Shown here one piece after another: positions 32,301 to 38,792 of a stretch of DNA of 64,000 nt. The notes under the pieces were generated by a model. The model ran no database searches. It was given only the letters and a program-made list of their open reading frames with translations, and had not been told where the DNA came from. The first letter of the stretch is position 1. Each line of letters starts with the position of its first letter. Both the position numbers and the translations under genes were made by a program. The DNA is from Sergeia podlipaevii (taxonomy: Eukaryota > Euglenozoa > Kinetoplastea > Trypanosomatida > Trypanosomatidae), in NCBI GenBank assembly GCA_030849805.1, contig JASANZ010002204.1:1-64000 (forward strand), in the 5' to 3' direction.

Positions 32301-32923
32301 GAATTCGATGTAGCCTTGTGAAAGCGTGGAATGCGACTTCCGCTCAGCGCTCCCTCCCCTGCCGTTGTCGCTGGTGGTGCCGCACTGGTATTGGCGCCGT
32401 CGCCTTCCTCCTCCTCAGCTGCCTGCTTTCCTGCACTAGTAATAGGCTGGAGCCTGGTGGGGTGCGTCTTCCGCTTCTTTGCCGGCGGCAGCACCTTCTG
32501 CTGTGCAGAAGATGCAAACATGCGTTTCAGGTCCGTATCGTCGAATGAAGGCTGCGTAAAGACCTGTAAAGAGTTGACAAAGGTCGTGACGCCACGCGCT
32601 GTCCCCACACCAGGCGCATCTTCCGTCTTGAACGCTGCTCCTACTTCGCTCCTCCAACTTGGAGGGGCACTAGCGGCATGCGGTGGGTGAGGAACAAGCG
32701 TCTGAGGAGCCGTACCAAGAGCTAGACGATTGGGAATGCTAAGGCTAGGGCCACTGCTAATGCCGTCGCTGTATAATCTTCCCTTCAGAGGGTTCGTGTG
32801 ACCATAAGTGTCGAGGGCATCCTTGGCAACGTGATTAGGATTGCGGTGCACCTTCTCCCTTGTCTGTTGTGGATGGGAAAGCTGAAATTGGCGCTCCTTT
32901 TGCGACTGTGACTTCTGGCTCAT
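20312..32923 (-). CDS. Axonemal dynein heavy chain, single-headed inner-arm type
   Basis: A 4,203-aa motor protein, uninterrupted over 12.6 kb. The tail and linker occupy about residues 1-1450. The six-AAA ring follows, with Walker A motifs in AAA1 (GPAGTGKTETVKD, about 1,486), AAA2 (GVTGTGKTETRN, about 1,769), AAA3 (NGQTGVGKSVIM, about 2,126) and AAA4 (GVGGSGKRSLTR, about 2,490). Walker B is clear in AAA1 (ACLDEFNRI) and AAA3 (VLFIDDLNMPALEVFG). The antiparallel stalk with its microtubule-binding tip lies at about 2,720-3,080, and the C-terminal dynein domain ends in an STGHST-type region (YRTTIRAGVISSLGASSNYV). Length and AAA1 wording (YNCSDGVTYKMMEKFFSG) fit the monomeric inner-arm group (DNAH3/7/12/6/1-like) rather than outer-arm or cytoplasmic dynein. 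It should drive flagellar bending. The exact inner-arm class needs a tree. Long plus-strand frames inside it are antisense shadows. Confidence 0.97.
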   Translation of the reverse strand: MSQKSQSQKERQFQLSHPQQTREKVHRNPNHVAKDALDTYGHTNPLKGRLYSDGISSGPSLSIPNRLALGTAPQTLVPHPPHAASAPPSWRSEVGAAFKTEDAPGVGTARGVTTFVNSLQVFTQPSFDDTDLKRMFASSAQQKVLPPAKKRKTHPTRLQPITSAGKQAAEEEEGDGANTSAAPPATTAGEGALSGSRIPRFHKATSNSPNEFAYMVMRPRGIRDQFNPYDLHVVTHKDVNPDQYYTVSSAGVTQFTRDSAEFIELPTWERECRIFRQISELPVFREYKKWRSFLLWRALVRKHAMTNSRNYLTKNLFHVHPNLSGALQAVRTICLEFYANNNLYLPATETHTLEGFCNVLNNHLNTQRTRLERMMKSIRDHVEHACKAAMLTAQIERERLNVMREDDDRRRKKIVDVRELGTQQQPSYIEVTQRKATCKRLTCFIKLCDYLVITCLTRLAEKAIENVRHDVRYPRQEEFTSPIIVSAHGKPQGHKDKRAPAAGDSAFHGPLLSVEVLYSERDQCIEVSPSQVQVMESVEDIIRDYVRTVGGVPRLVSMDAFKVYTDNVEDGQPEPGSGPDVAEMVVSEDLYKENMASIRESLVHAFADVDRYAHSFDTYRDMYISNSKLDTDAILHRSDSIDFFRERLALYKSQTESISSKIPSSKDVGLVTVYTEALREFFAPSPVSCLEAFHRILPLIAHRQNEILLADLQKHNTYLCATPKIVERYVEYLKYYRDLEADFDNFSASYDFIRELFSLLMEEKVEVSEDDEETYRSGTRPQFDKLRTMMQVIEDGKESQQRLFTRLIEEEMEQLRHRIEAVYDKAGQPIVMSGEANVDEVITYVTDLQNEAEGISAREKELRGYQLEIGAEETTVDTMVDMLNDVNIKARLWTSIRDWDVFVTEASEVPFDKLDVPELQDTVQKYTTTVKQVSSKLAGNAAVPQLKSKVEEWRQLMPILQAMTNPKLKSEHVTRISNAVGRVEDSAGVGKSLAEWSNQFTIAMLLGNSILNYREEILAISAAATEEDKLQQQIDKVSAMWNGGGPKPAMEFQFHNHKEIKDVYTLVGAAVEDVAALLDDSLIAISTIGSSKYCQGVLRAQVDRWENRLKYMQETLDKWVELQRNWIYLENIFSSSEIRSQWKDDAKRFEKADRFFRDLMRKAHELPTAYRGLLINPPSFDGAEPSAPKSLKLDLENYIRELEKVLSSMEKKLEEKRRAFPRYYFLSNDDLLDILAKVKTPELMMPHMLKMFDGIKSLAFTESNDITHLLSMEGERVELINKNVKARGPVEQWMDMLEREMFYTLRKHAQTCLEDYEERGDRSKWMFQHPVMLVLIMEQLLWTRSVEEALDKPNSSVLMEKLKQTNYRTLEELAGLTARKLTKLQRILLSTIITIDVHGRDLVDEMCDNNVIETKEFGWQKQLRAYWEKDEDGYGNIFIRQNNSRFVYGYEYLGAQGRLVITPLTDRIYMTVTGALKLFLGASPSGPAGTGKTETVKDLAKNLARQCIVYNCSDGVTYKMMEKFFSGLIQTGAWACLDEFNRINIEVLSVIASQLLEIKLALQNAKETFTFQGTPDVRVRGTYGAFVTMNPGYAGRTELPDNLKILFRPVAVMTPDFRMIAEVILYSEGFTNAKDLSLKITQLYKLSSEQLSPQDHYDFGMRALKSILVMAGDLKRSQPDVEEDLTLIVACNDSNVPKFVAEDLPLFRGIMQDLFPGVSFPERTYTELLPAMQASMDTRKLVDAGAWVKKGIQFYETLIVRHGVMLVGVTGTGKTETRNCIAEALTSMGAAGSTNTMARPVHQFTMNPKSVFLHELYGQLDVNTNEWKDGVLATIAKECVRDSEGSNDHRWIVFDGPVDTLWIESLNSVLDDSKLLCLDSGERIKLPDTIHMLFEVADLAVASPATVSRCGMVYVDANDLPWDAIVGKWSETKLAKAGAQRQCRDFIVSLFNQYVPKGLEWLRVQKVLINAGEINVIESMCDLFTALMRVNMVSMMPDPQGETIVPADDNIFRERNEMCGALFAFSFIWSIGGNVDQVGMESFDTMTRTVLETVVRFPNSGSVYDYVVDFKTRLFVPWESRVPEYAFDPATPFFNILVPTVDTVRYSTIAKTLLKCGKPLLFNGQTGVGKSVIMADCLQRNRDELQLAIITFQFSAQTSSERTQELIETKLKQKRKNILGAPPGKSVVLFIDDLNMPALEVFGASPPIELLRQLMGNGGFYDRKIAGFWKFVQDVTVVAACGPPEGGRNPITPRLTRLFHLLQIPNLTDDSMKRIFNSILGGFLENKNFSNEVKGMSKLLVSASVDVFNKLRDGLRPRPATPHYTFNLRDVAKVFQGMTQVVPRVCRESKVMTRLWVHECMRCFYDRLATNEDRRFFTEELMMDCISRLMPGAHSHEEYFEGEPIVWGDFLRFGAVDKVYEEATDFKRIPQLFDEYQDDYNATASSVKPEEGAQMPQLNLVFFKDHCEHLARIIRIFRQPRGNALLVGVGGSGKRSLTRLAAYVTNSKVFEISVGKGYSMNEFHEFLLELYTYAGVQHKPCIFLLSDNQIVHEAMLEDVNNMLNSGEVPSLFNPEEREKRVNACLEAAQAQGINSRDDVYSFFISRVRDSMHVTLCMSPVGDTFRTRCRQFPSLTNCCSIDWFDEWPSEALEGVAERLLRDMEGKMPQELLDRLPGVCVDVHSSITEVSRQYWEELRRRYYITPTSYLEFIEMYKGLFSIRRNSIEEQLAQVENGKEKMRETDETIAKMKIEIEVKRPQLEKASQETEAVVADLKLRQAKAGEVQVQVRAVQENAVSQQREASKIAATANSRLAEAKPIIDRAKAALDTIQASDLNELRSFSNPPSAVLKTTQACMVMFDPKEFNGAWSGSTDWKGAREFLSHRPLLDLIRNYPTDNVKPVVLQKMQKFINDEEFTVEICSSKGSQTCGSLCAWVHAVNEYSKVVKEVAPMRQAAEEAEEHLAETNAKLHAAQQQLREVETELAELEENYEVSLKKKNDLEAGLKICISRLENAETLSGSLKSEGSRWTENIKLLRGQLAELPIQTFIASACAAYFGAFTPLFRKRIMTMWTEKIAERGLDVDDATLINIMGDPVDTLNWQVNGLPTDETSTENAIIAMLSAAPRRWPLFIDPQEQGVKWLTQQFAQHNAGVGGVNKNKGGVKVIKFTEPTWMRTLETQIRLGGVVVIDDVGETLDPALDPLLSRRIFTVEGGSPQIQLTPQSGPIDYNPNFRLFICTKLPNPYYLPDISTRVALLNFTVTLEGLEDQMLGEVVSIEKRAMEEEQNRIIESIAAGQKKLKAIEGQILERLQSTKGNILDDRELITELKSAQSSAEVLSANQKEAKKKMDVISVSREKYRDVAVRAAVLFFVLADIARIDPMYQYSLQFFTKLVQNEIETTEKPASFKEEDDAMLQDHLNTVISGVTESTYKQICRGLFNKDKTILSLLISTSISRQRGDIAEAEWQYFVRASALVASELPEKPEELSWMSRQQWELAEALWRTVPAYAELGASFKANAEEWREYAQCDAPHQAMPPCGWGERLNPFQRILLIRCLREEKLFFSLSDYVMRAMGQKYMEPPPFDLVSTLKDSAVSVPIIFVLSQGADPMDALQVFAKAEGKELLYVSLGQGQGENAKRLIASCRKSGSWAMLQNCHLSKSFMPDLELEVASLQAPDADTNPGFRLWLTSMPTDFFPIFVLQTSLKLTNEPPTGLKANMIRCFNDLTPQEYETFGATEAIGDCSKPMAFKKLLYGLCFFHSVVLERKKFGPLGWNVKYEWNDTDFHVSKQWLRLFFEEQETIPWESLEYIIGQINYGGRVTDPQDRGTLQTILRNYLCPPVLDDAYRFSESGKYYAPPEGTLEATKQHIASMSLQDEPEVFGMHENASLRYQLQTSQYLLSTVVSIQPRLVGSKSGGGASPEEEVRRKCKEFEATLPSNISREEAGPNSFTTLANGLPNSMSTVLSHELVKYNKLLTRIRTTLADMQKALQGLTVLSADLDAMYTSFLADQVPQLWSSVSYASLKPLGAWYREFLEKITFIRTWVQRGEPKAFWMAGFFNPSAFMTGAYQAFARAEGVSVDKLGFSYEVIEKEVDRLVSGPSRGCYVYGIFTDAWRWDSVRHVMADSLPGEPYSTLPIVHFLPEPYHKKPQDYHAVPLYRTTIRAGVISSLGASSNYVLSVEMPSEQSTDYWLLKGAACVCALDQ

Positions 32924-33349
32924 GGCGAAAATCTATATATTTATATAAAAAAAAACAGAATATCCTATGTACAGAAGAAAAAAAAAAGAAGAAACAGGGG
33001 CAAAAACTGCCTCTGCGTATGCCTGTTGCTGATGTACTCTCTAGCGTCCTGTGCGTCAGAAAAAAAAGAGAAAAAGGAGGGGCCGAGTGCGTCTCAGGAA
33101 ATTAAAACTGACTCCTGGACACAACACTCCTAGTTCTCAACAAAAGGATAAATGGCGCCTGGCGAGCTAGCCGTCTTGTTCCTTCCAGGCACAAATATAG
33201 TCCTGCACTGCTTTCCTAAATATATATATATAATACTTTCATTCAACAGACAGATTAAAAAAGCAAAAATGATAACAAAAGCAAAAAGCAGGAATAGTTT
33301 GATATACAATAATAGAAATGCAGTTACGCTTAAAGTACAAGCGTTGCTC

Positions 33350-33379
33350 GCTCATATGCAGAAAATTCTGCATATGAGC
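33350..33379. repeat. Perfect inverted repeat, 14-bp arms, 2-bp centre
   Basis: GCTCATATGCAGAA, then AA, then TTCTGCATATGAGC. The arms are exact reverse complements. A further TTG/CAA match outside is offset by a 4-base GCTC duplication on the left. In RNA it would form a stable hairpin with a tiny loop. Confidence 0.95.
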
Positions 33380-34017
33380 AATCGACAGCAATTTACAAAA
33401 AAAAAGTGTGAAAAATAAAACATTTTTACCATGACAGTAGAAAAGCAAGTGCTTTCATTTCGAAATTACCACGTAAGCCTGAGAAAGAGTTCCCGTTTGT
33501 CGGGTCAGCAAAGAAGCACAGTAACGTATAGAGAAGAAAGAGAAGGGGAATCAGCGCGCAGTGCTTCAAGATACTATATACACAACACAGAATTGGAGGG
33601 TACTGCGAGATTGATAAAGTGGCTTCCTCATCAAGGCACATTGGTACAAAAAGAGGCGACGAAGAAAAAAAATTGCTGCCCAATACCTTTAAAAGAAAGG
33701 AAAGAAAAAAGTGAAAAGGCTGATGTACAGTGAAGCTCACAAAGTATTTTACATGAGTGACTTACTTCCTCTTCCACCCCCCTTTTCTTCTCTCGCGCCA
33801 CTACATAACACAAAGAAAATACAAAGGGTATTTAGAGGAGGGAACAAGGAGCACACACACACAAACAAACAAATTAAAGAAAGAGAGGAGAAAAGAAACA
33901 AGTGCGCAATCGTAATATATAAACAGGCTACTGCAATGTATAATAGTGGTGAAGACTGCATTTAAAGTTACTACAATTTCCAGCTTCTTTCCATTTGTGT
34001 GCATATGCTGCTACCAT

Positions 34018-34057
34018 AACATATCAACATATCAACATATCAGCATATCAACATATA
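34018..34057. repeat. Five-copy 8-bp tandem repeat
   Basis: AACATATC repeated about five times with one variant unit (AGCATATC), in the 3' UTR region of the 354-aa gene. Confidence 0.85.
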
Positions 34058-34181
34058 TATAACAGTTCCAAAAGAGAAGAGTAGAGTGCGCCGTGACGAT
34101 GCTTTCTCACGCAGCAGCAGCAGTGCATACACACACACACAACACTCATACTCACACACTCACAGCATTCCTCAAACACAT

Positions 34182-35246
34182 TTAGACCCCGTCTTCGCGG
34201 ATAGCGTTCACCCACTCATCCAGCAAGGCATCACTAACCGCGTGCGCCTCATCCACGACGTCCATGCGGTCATACTCCTCCTCGATCTCCACAGAAAGTC
34301 GTTCCGTCTTGAACGCGTACTGAACGGCATCCTTGAGAGGGTAAGGGATAATGACATCGTCAGGGCGCTGAAGTAGGCCGTTGTTGGGGTTGATGCGAAG
34401 GTACCCCTTTTTGATGAGGTCACGCTGTGTATGAAGTCCAAGCAGGAGAGTGCGATATGTGATGTCTTCTTCACTCATGGTCTCCTCGCGAATTGTCATG
34501 ACGCGCTGCCACAGTGGCACCGCATACATGGAGTCGAGCACCAGCACCTCTTCTTCTTCTTCTGCCTCGCCACGGTTGCGAATGCGCTTGCGAGGAAAGT
34601 GATCGGGGTAGAGAGCAGTGGAGCGCACAATGAGCCGCCTCTCCATCTCCTCGATCTTCTCACGGAGCATCGCTAGCAGCCCAAGAGCCACGGAGGCCTC
34701 AATGTCAATGAGTGTCTTACGCGCCTCCCGCTCCACGTGCAAGAAGTAATCCATCTCAGCAAAGGTACTGTGATAGTACTCCTTGGCCAGCTTCTTAAAT
34801 TGGGCAGCCTCGATGTCCACTATATCGTCGTACTCGTCCTTCTCCCGCTCCATGAGCATGACGATGGGGTTCTCCTTCCGGCGCGACACCTTACCGGCCC
34901 TCGCACGCCGTGCTAAGTCCTCCCGTCGGCGCAGTTGTGCGCGCTCCATAAGCTCCTTGTTCACATCACGTGTGTCAGGCATGGTGCGATCATAGTAGCC
35001 AGACATCTCTGGTGTCTTGCAGCAAGTGTACGTGGAGATTGCATACATCTCGTCCTCTTCGTCAGGAATCGGAGCAGGAGGAACAGCACCGCGAGACTTG
35101 AAGCGCTCGTGGCCAAGTTTGTAGTCGCGCTTCGCAATGTAGTAGTCTGCGCTGAACATTTGCTCCACAGCAAGAGCCTGGCGGTCGGCAACCTCGTTGT
35201 TCATTGCGAACATGGTGCTCGCCTGCACATAAGGAGTAAGAGACAT
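34182..35246 (-). CDS. Charged helical hypothetical protein, 354 aa
   Basis: I do not recognise this protein. It is hydrophilic and Glu/Arg-rich. A basic helix (RAQLRRREDLARRARAGKVS, about 102-121) is followed by a long helical region likely to form a coiled coil (about 150-210). An acidic run lies near 228-233 (EEEEEE-like), and a C-terminal folded stretch contains INPNNGLLQRPDDVIIPYPL. A CCKTPEMSGYY-like patch near residue 75 may be a conserved motif. There is no membrane or signal segment. It lies directly upstream of the dynein gene in transcription order; a cytoskeletal or flagellar role is possible but is not shown by the sequence, since neighbours in these arrays are usually unrelated. 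A GT repeat begins about 20 bases before its ATG. Confidence 0.82.
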   Translation of the reverse strand: MSLTPYVQASTMFAMNNEVADRQALAVEQMFSADYYIAKRDYKLGHERFKSRGAVPPAPIPDEEDEMYAISTYTCCKTPEMSGYYDRTMPDTRDVNKELMERAQLRRREDLARRARAGKVSRRKENPIVMLMEREKDEYDDIVDIEAAQFKKLAKEYYHSTFAEMDYFLHVEREARKTLIDIEASVALGLLAMLREKIEEMERRLIVRSTALYPDHFPRKRIRNRGEAEEEEEVLVLDSMYAVPLWQRVMTIREETMSEEDITYRTLLLGLHTQRDLIKKGYLRINPNNGLLQRPDDVIIPYPLKDAVQYAFKTERLSVEIEEEYDRMDVVDEAHAVSDALLDEWVNAIREDGV

Positions 35247-35731
35247 TGAACCACAGCAGTGTATTTGTGTGTGTGTGTGTGTGTGTGTGTGGTTAAATGC
35301 TTTATCTTTCCTATTCTCCTATTTATTTTTATTCGTTCGTTAGCTACGTGATGTGAAATGCAATGCGTTCTCAACTCGGGTTCAAAGTAGAGGCAGCACG
35401 CGCAAGAAGTACTAGTGATAATATATAGTAAGTGCACGAACTACTTCAAAGACGGAAACACAACACGGTAGTTTTTTAAGAGAGGAAACCAAAAGAGGTT
35501 AGTGGTGTGCGCCAAAAAGAAAAGGATGTGTAACTCATTGAAGGTAGAAAAGGGAGAGGGCTTTATAATGGGTTTATTTAAGCACTCATAGAACTATTAA
35601 ATGTCGTATACACACTTTGATCTTTTTTTAAAATAGTACGTAGACGAATTCACAAAACCGCAAACAAGAATAGCAAAACTGGCTATAACTAACACAGCTA
35701 TATATGTGCCAAGCCCCTAAGAAGAAACTTA
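35247..35731. other. Intergenic spacer with GT repeat
   Basis: A long GT run (35266-35292) lies next to the 354-aa gene start. The rest is AT-rich with no gene. Confidence 0.6.
35266..35292. repeat. (GT)n microsatellite
   Basis: Uninterrupted GT run of about 13 units, reading as (CA)n in the sense strand just upstream of the 354-aa gene start. Confidence 0.92.
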
Positions 35732-37285
35732 TTACTCGTCGAAAGCCGCACTCTGTGCGCTTTGCGGAGAAGGAGCAGCGCTAATGATTGGGCGATTGAC
35801 AACAGGCTGCTCAACAGCAGGAAGAGCTGATGGTGCGGGCTCCAGCGCTGGCGAGGTTGGCAGCACCTTTATCAGCTGGAGCAGCTGGCCCGTGATAGCA
35901 CACCGTACCCATCGCTCCATGTGCGCACCAAGTAGCGCGCCAGTGCACTGGATCACATACGGGCAGAATATATCAGCAAACGCACATACAAAGGCCTTGT
36001 ACACTTCTTGCTCTGCTACATCCATGGTACTGAGCATCTCGCCATCTCTGATGAGATCCTTGGCGATGTGCCGCATCAGATGTGCAACACTCTCACACAC
36101 AAAGATGTCAATCCCTGGCACCAAACATTTGCGCACAGAGTTGAAGACAGCTAGTGTGCCATTCAAAGCGTACGCAAGAGGTAACCATTGTGTGAGAGCC
36201 ATAGGAGGACCACTGTTGGCATTCACAGTGCTGGCTGTCTCCGCTAGCTTCTGCGCGCTGCTGCTATACGCTGCAGGAGCCCTCCACGAGAATGAGAGCA
36301 TTGAAGTGGTGTACGTACTCTCCGCGGTGGCCATTTGCTCCATCACAATCCGCTTCACCTTGTCAAGCACAACTGTTTCAACCGCCGCTGAAACGCTCAT
36401 GTTCACTTTAGCAACGGTTATGGAACAACTGTTGCACTGCTCCACAACCAATGCTAGCTCGGAGCCGCTCGACATGGCTCCAACAGCCGCGTCTAGTGCG
36501 TCAATGAAGCACTGTGCCTGCGAGTGGCACCACTCTTGAAGCTCTGTCTCTCCTTCGACCTCTTGCGTCTGTTGTAAGTGCTGCTGAGGTGAGGCATCAG
36601 AGAAGCACGCGCGATACTGAAGAAGTGCCTCACTCACGTGAACCTTGTAGACGGCGATGTGCTTGAGTGCCCTAGAGTACGGAACTAGACTCGCGTCTGC
36701 CTCAGCGCGAAGCCGACGAAGATGCGTAGCACGCCGCTCCAGAAACAAGTGTCGCAGTGATGCCTGTGAAATACCCAAACGCTTCAGAAACGTCACCATT
36801 TTGAAAGCGCCATCTATTGTGACCGAGCCCCCCAGTCTAGGCAGAACAACTCTCTCAACGCCCTCCACCAGTGCAGCGCGCACATCAGTCAATAGACGTT
36901 TAAAGAGTGCGACCTGCTGTGCGTACCTTGCTGACCGCATCACGTGCTCTAGCACGAGCAGAGCCTCATGGTACATTTCGTTTTGTATACACTCACTCAC
37001 CAGACTTGGCGCCTCCACCAGCGCAAGCAGTTTCTGGTGCTGCGAAACTGCGCTGGATAGCAGCTGCCGCTCGCGACGCCAGCGACGGCCTGCGTGAGCC
37101 ACGTTTTGACTATTCACCTGTAGCTTTATCAATGAGGCGCCAAGCTGGCGCGCCGTCACCTGAGCATCAGCAGCCACAGCGCTCACCTTCTGGTTTGCGT
37201 TGTGTGCTTGCGCTAACAGTTCGCAATGACTCAACGCGGCATCGGTGATCGCTGCGCGTATGCGGACCTCCTCTTTGCTCTCCAT
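35732..37285 (-). CDS. COG8: Conserved oligomeric Golgi complex subunit 8
   Basis: A 517-aa protein matching the COG8/Dor1 family. An N-terminal coiled coil (about 1-85) leads into the family core: APSLVSECIQNEMYHEALLV (about 92-111), then FKMVTFLKRLGISQASLRHL (about 160-179), FLERRATHLRRL, and VHVSEALLQYRACFSD (about 215-230), in the order and spacing of COG8 in animals and fungi. COG8 belongs to lobe B of the eight-subunit COG tether, which captures vesicles for retrograde transport inside the Golgi; it works at the cytosolic face of Golgi membranes. There is no signal peptide or membrane segment, as expected. The C-terminal 60 residues are Pro/Ala/Ser-rich and probably flexible. The first ATG is used. 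Confidence 0.86.
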   Translation of the reverse strand: MESKEEVRIRAAITDAALSHCELLAQAHNANQKVSAVAADAQVTARQLGASLIKLQVNSQNVAHAGRRWRRERQLLSSAVSQHQKLLALVEAPSLVSECIQNEMYHEALLVLEHVMRSARYAQQVALFKRLLTDVRAALVEGVERVVLPRLGGSVTIDGAFKMVTFLKRLGISQASLRHLFLERRATHLRRLRAEADASLVPYSRALKHIAVYKVHVSEALLQYRACFSDASPQQHLQQTQEVEGETELQEWCHSQAQCFIDALDAAVGAMSSGSELALVVEQCNSCSITVAKVNMSVSAAVETVVLDKVKRIVMEQMATAESTYTTSMLSFSWRAPAAYSSSAQKLAETASTVNANSGPPMALTQWLPLAYALNGTLAVFNSVRKCLVPGIDIFVCESVAHLMRHIAKDLIRDGEMLSTMDVAEQEVYKAFVCAFADIFCPYVIQCTGALLGAHMERWVRCAITGQLLQLIKVLPTSPALEPAPSALPAVEQPVVNRPIISAAPSPQSAQSAAFDE

Positions 37286-38198
37286 GTGTGTTTGGTCCTG
37301 ATAAAAGAAAAAAAAGAAAAATGCCCCGAGCCTATACTACGAAATAAAGTCCTTCTCTGTCTTGAGGGAGGAGGAAAAGCAAGAAGCACGATAGCGTAGC
37401 TACTCTACTTTTCTTTGGAGAAAAAAAACGGTAACCCTCAGTACTTCTTATCTGCGTATGGGTGGATAGTAGTGAAGCTGCTTAAGCGTGTATGTTTGAA
37501 AGTAAAAAAAAGGGGGGAAGAAAAACCGTAACGTAGCGCCTCCAAGTCAATAGGAAACCTCTCAGCACCTGAAAAAGTGGGCTCACACACACTCAGTCTA
37601 TGCATGAGGTCTCATGAACCAGTTGTAATTGTTGGGCAATATAAAAATATTGATTTCCATTTTCTGTGCAAATCTCCCCAAACTACACAGTTATTGGTTG
37701 GGAAGATGCATTCCTTTCCTAATGCCTTTTCCAGTGAAAAAACATAGGACTGTCTTTACCATATTTTATTTTCAAAGCTTTGAGTTACTAGAGAGGTACG
37801 TATCGTTCAGAGTAGTATCTTGTAATGATGTAGCTTAAAACGGTTCCCTTCCCAAATGGCACACTATCGTTCGTCTTTGGATAACGTCCACACGCACACA
37901 CACACACACAAATCATTGTGCTATTAGTTTCTTCTCACGCTTCCTGTAAAGTAATTCAGCACTTTTGCTGACAAACGAAGAGGGAAAACAAAAGCACACG
38001 ATGCTCTGTGTTTGACCACCTGCCCATACTATAAGCAGAACTGCACATCAAATTCAAAAAAAAAATTCATCGCATTCAAAAAAAAAAAAAAAATGCGTAA
38101 CATTGGCAAAACGATCGTACAAAATCAAGTGTTGAAAGAGAAAAAATACTAACGCTAAGGAAAAAAAAAAAAAGATAATGAGCAAAGGAGAGTGGCAG

Positions 38199-38202
<4 letters not shown>

Positions 38203-38232
<30 letters not shown>
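38203..38232. repeat. (TA)n microsatellite
   Basis: About 15 uninterrupted TA units in the intergenic spacer between COG8 and glutamate dehydrogenase. Confidence 0.93.
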
Positions 38233-38234
<2 letters not shown>

Positions 38235-38540
38235 TCCTTCCGCAGAAGTTCCCACAATTTTATGTTTCGCAAATATTTTTGCAATGTCAATGACATATTT
38301 CTGTGTAGACAACAAATTACGAGTAAGCTTAAAATCGCTCTGTAAATTGTCTGAGTCGTGTGCCGTAAGAAAATAAAAAACAGTGAAAAATATTAGATAA
38401 ACCCAAAAACTTACATTGTATGTATGCATCGATTCTGCTCCAAAAGCATACCTGAAAGTTTAAAAAAAAAATTAGAAAATAGTAGCAAAAAAAAAATACC
38501 ACGCTCTTTGATTTATATATTTCTTTAAAAAAACATTTTG

Positions 38541-38590
38541 AAGGGGCCCCCATCCCTGGATCCCCGGCCTACAACCCCCAGCACACCGTG
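38541..38590. other. GC-rich island in AT-rich spacer
   Basis: Fifty bases at roughly 70% G+C, C-rich on the plus strand, containing GGGGCCCC and a GGATCC, within DNA that is otherwise strongly A+T-rich. It lies in the predicted 3' UTR of glutamate dehydrogenase. No coding frame or RNA gene is assigned to it. Confidence 0.7.
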
Positions 38591-38679
38591 TAAAAGGAGC
38601 GCATGTCATTTAATTCCTGTCTCCGTGCATCGTTATGCACCACATTGAAAAACGACATCCCGCATAAAGGCTGATGCAC

Positions 38680-38703
38680 GTGTGTGTGTGTGTGTGTGTG
38701 TGT
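38680..38703. repeat. (GT)n microsatellite
   Basis: About 12 GT units in the 3' UTR region of glutamate dehydrogenase. Confidence 0.9.
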
Positions 38704-38792
38704 TGAAAGGTAAGTATAAAATAGTACGCGGGGATACTTGAGAAAAACAAATCCTCATGGGGGTTTTTATGCCGAGAAACAATATAAAAAAG

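Larger units (their letters stand above)
32924..34181. other. Long intergenic spacer with palindrome and tandem repeat
   Basis: Near the dynein start there are sense-strand pyrimidine tracts (about 32947-32957 and 32978-32993) followed by AG. Further out lie a perfect 14-bp inverted repeat (33350-33379), further purine tracts near 33531-33546 and 33662-33672, an 8-bp tandem repeat (34018-34057) and CA repeats near 34129-34142. No coding frame is convincing. Confidence 0.6.
37286..38792. other. Longest intergenic spacer in the window
   Basis: About 1.5 kb without a gene. It holds CA repeats near 37890-37909, A-runs near 38056-38066 and 38079-38094, a long TA run (38203-38232), a GC-rich island (38541-38590) and a GT run (38680-38703). 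Hydrophobic short frames here are translations of T-rich DNA. Confidence 0.6.

Noticed and set aside
37820..37980. ATGATGT and a later CTGA, like C and D boxes of a snoRNA
   Set aside because: They are about 140 bases apart with no terminal stem; too long and too weak for a C/D snoRNA.
38054..38553. Several hydrophobic minus-strand frames that look like membrane proteins
   Set aside because: They translate T-rich tracts into Phe/Leu/Ile/Tyr runs, overlap each other and lack any non-simple segment.
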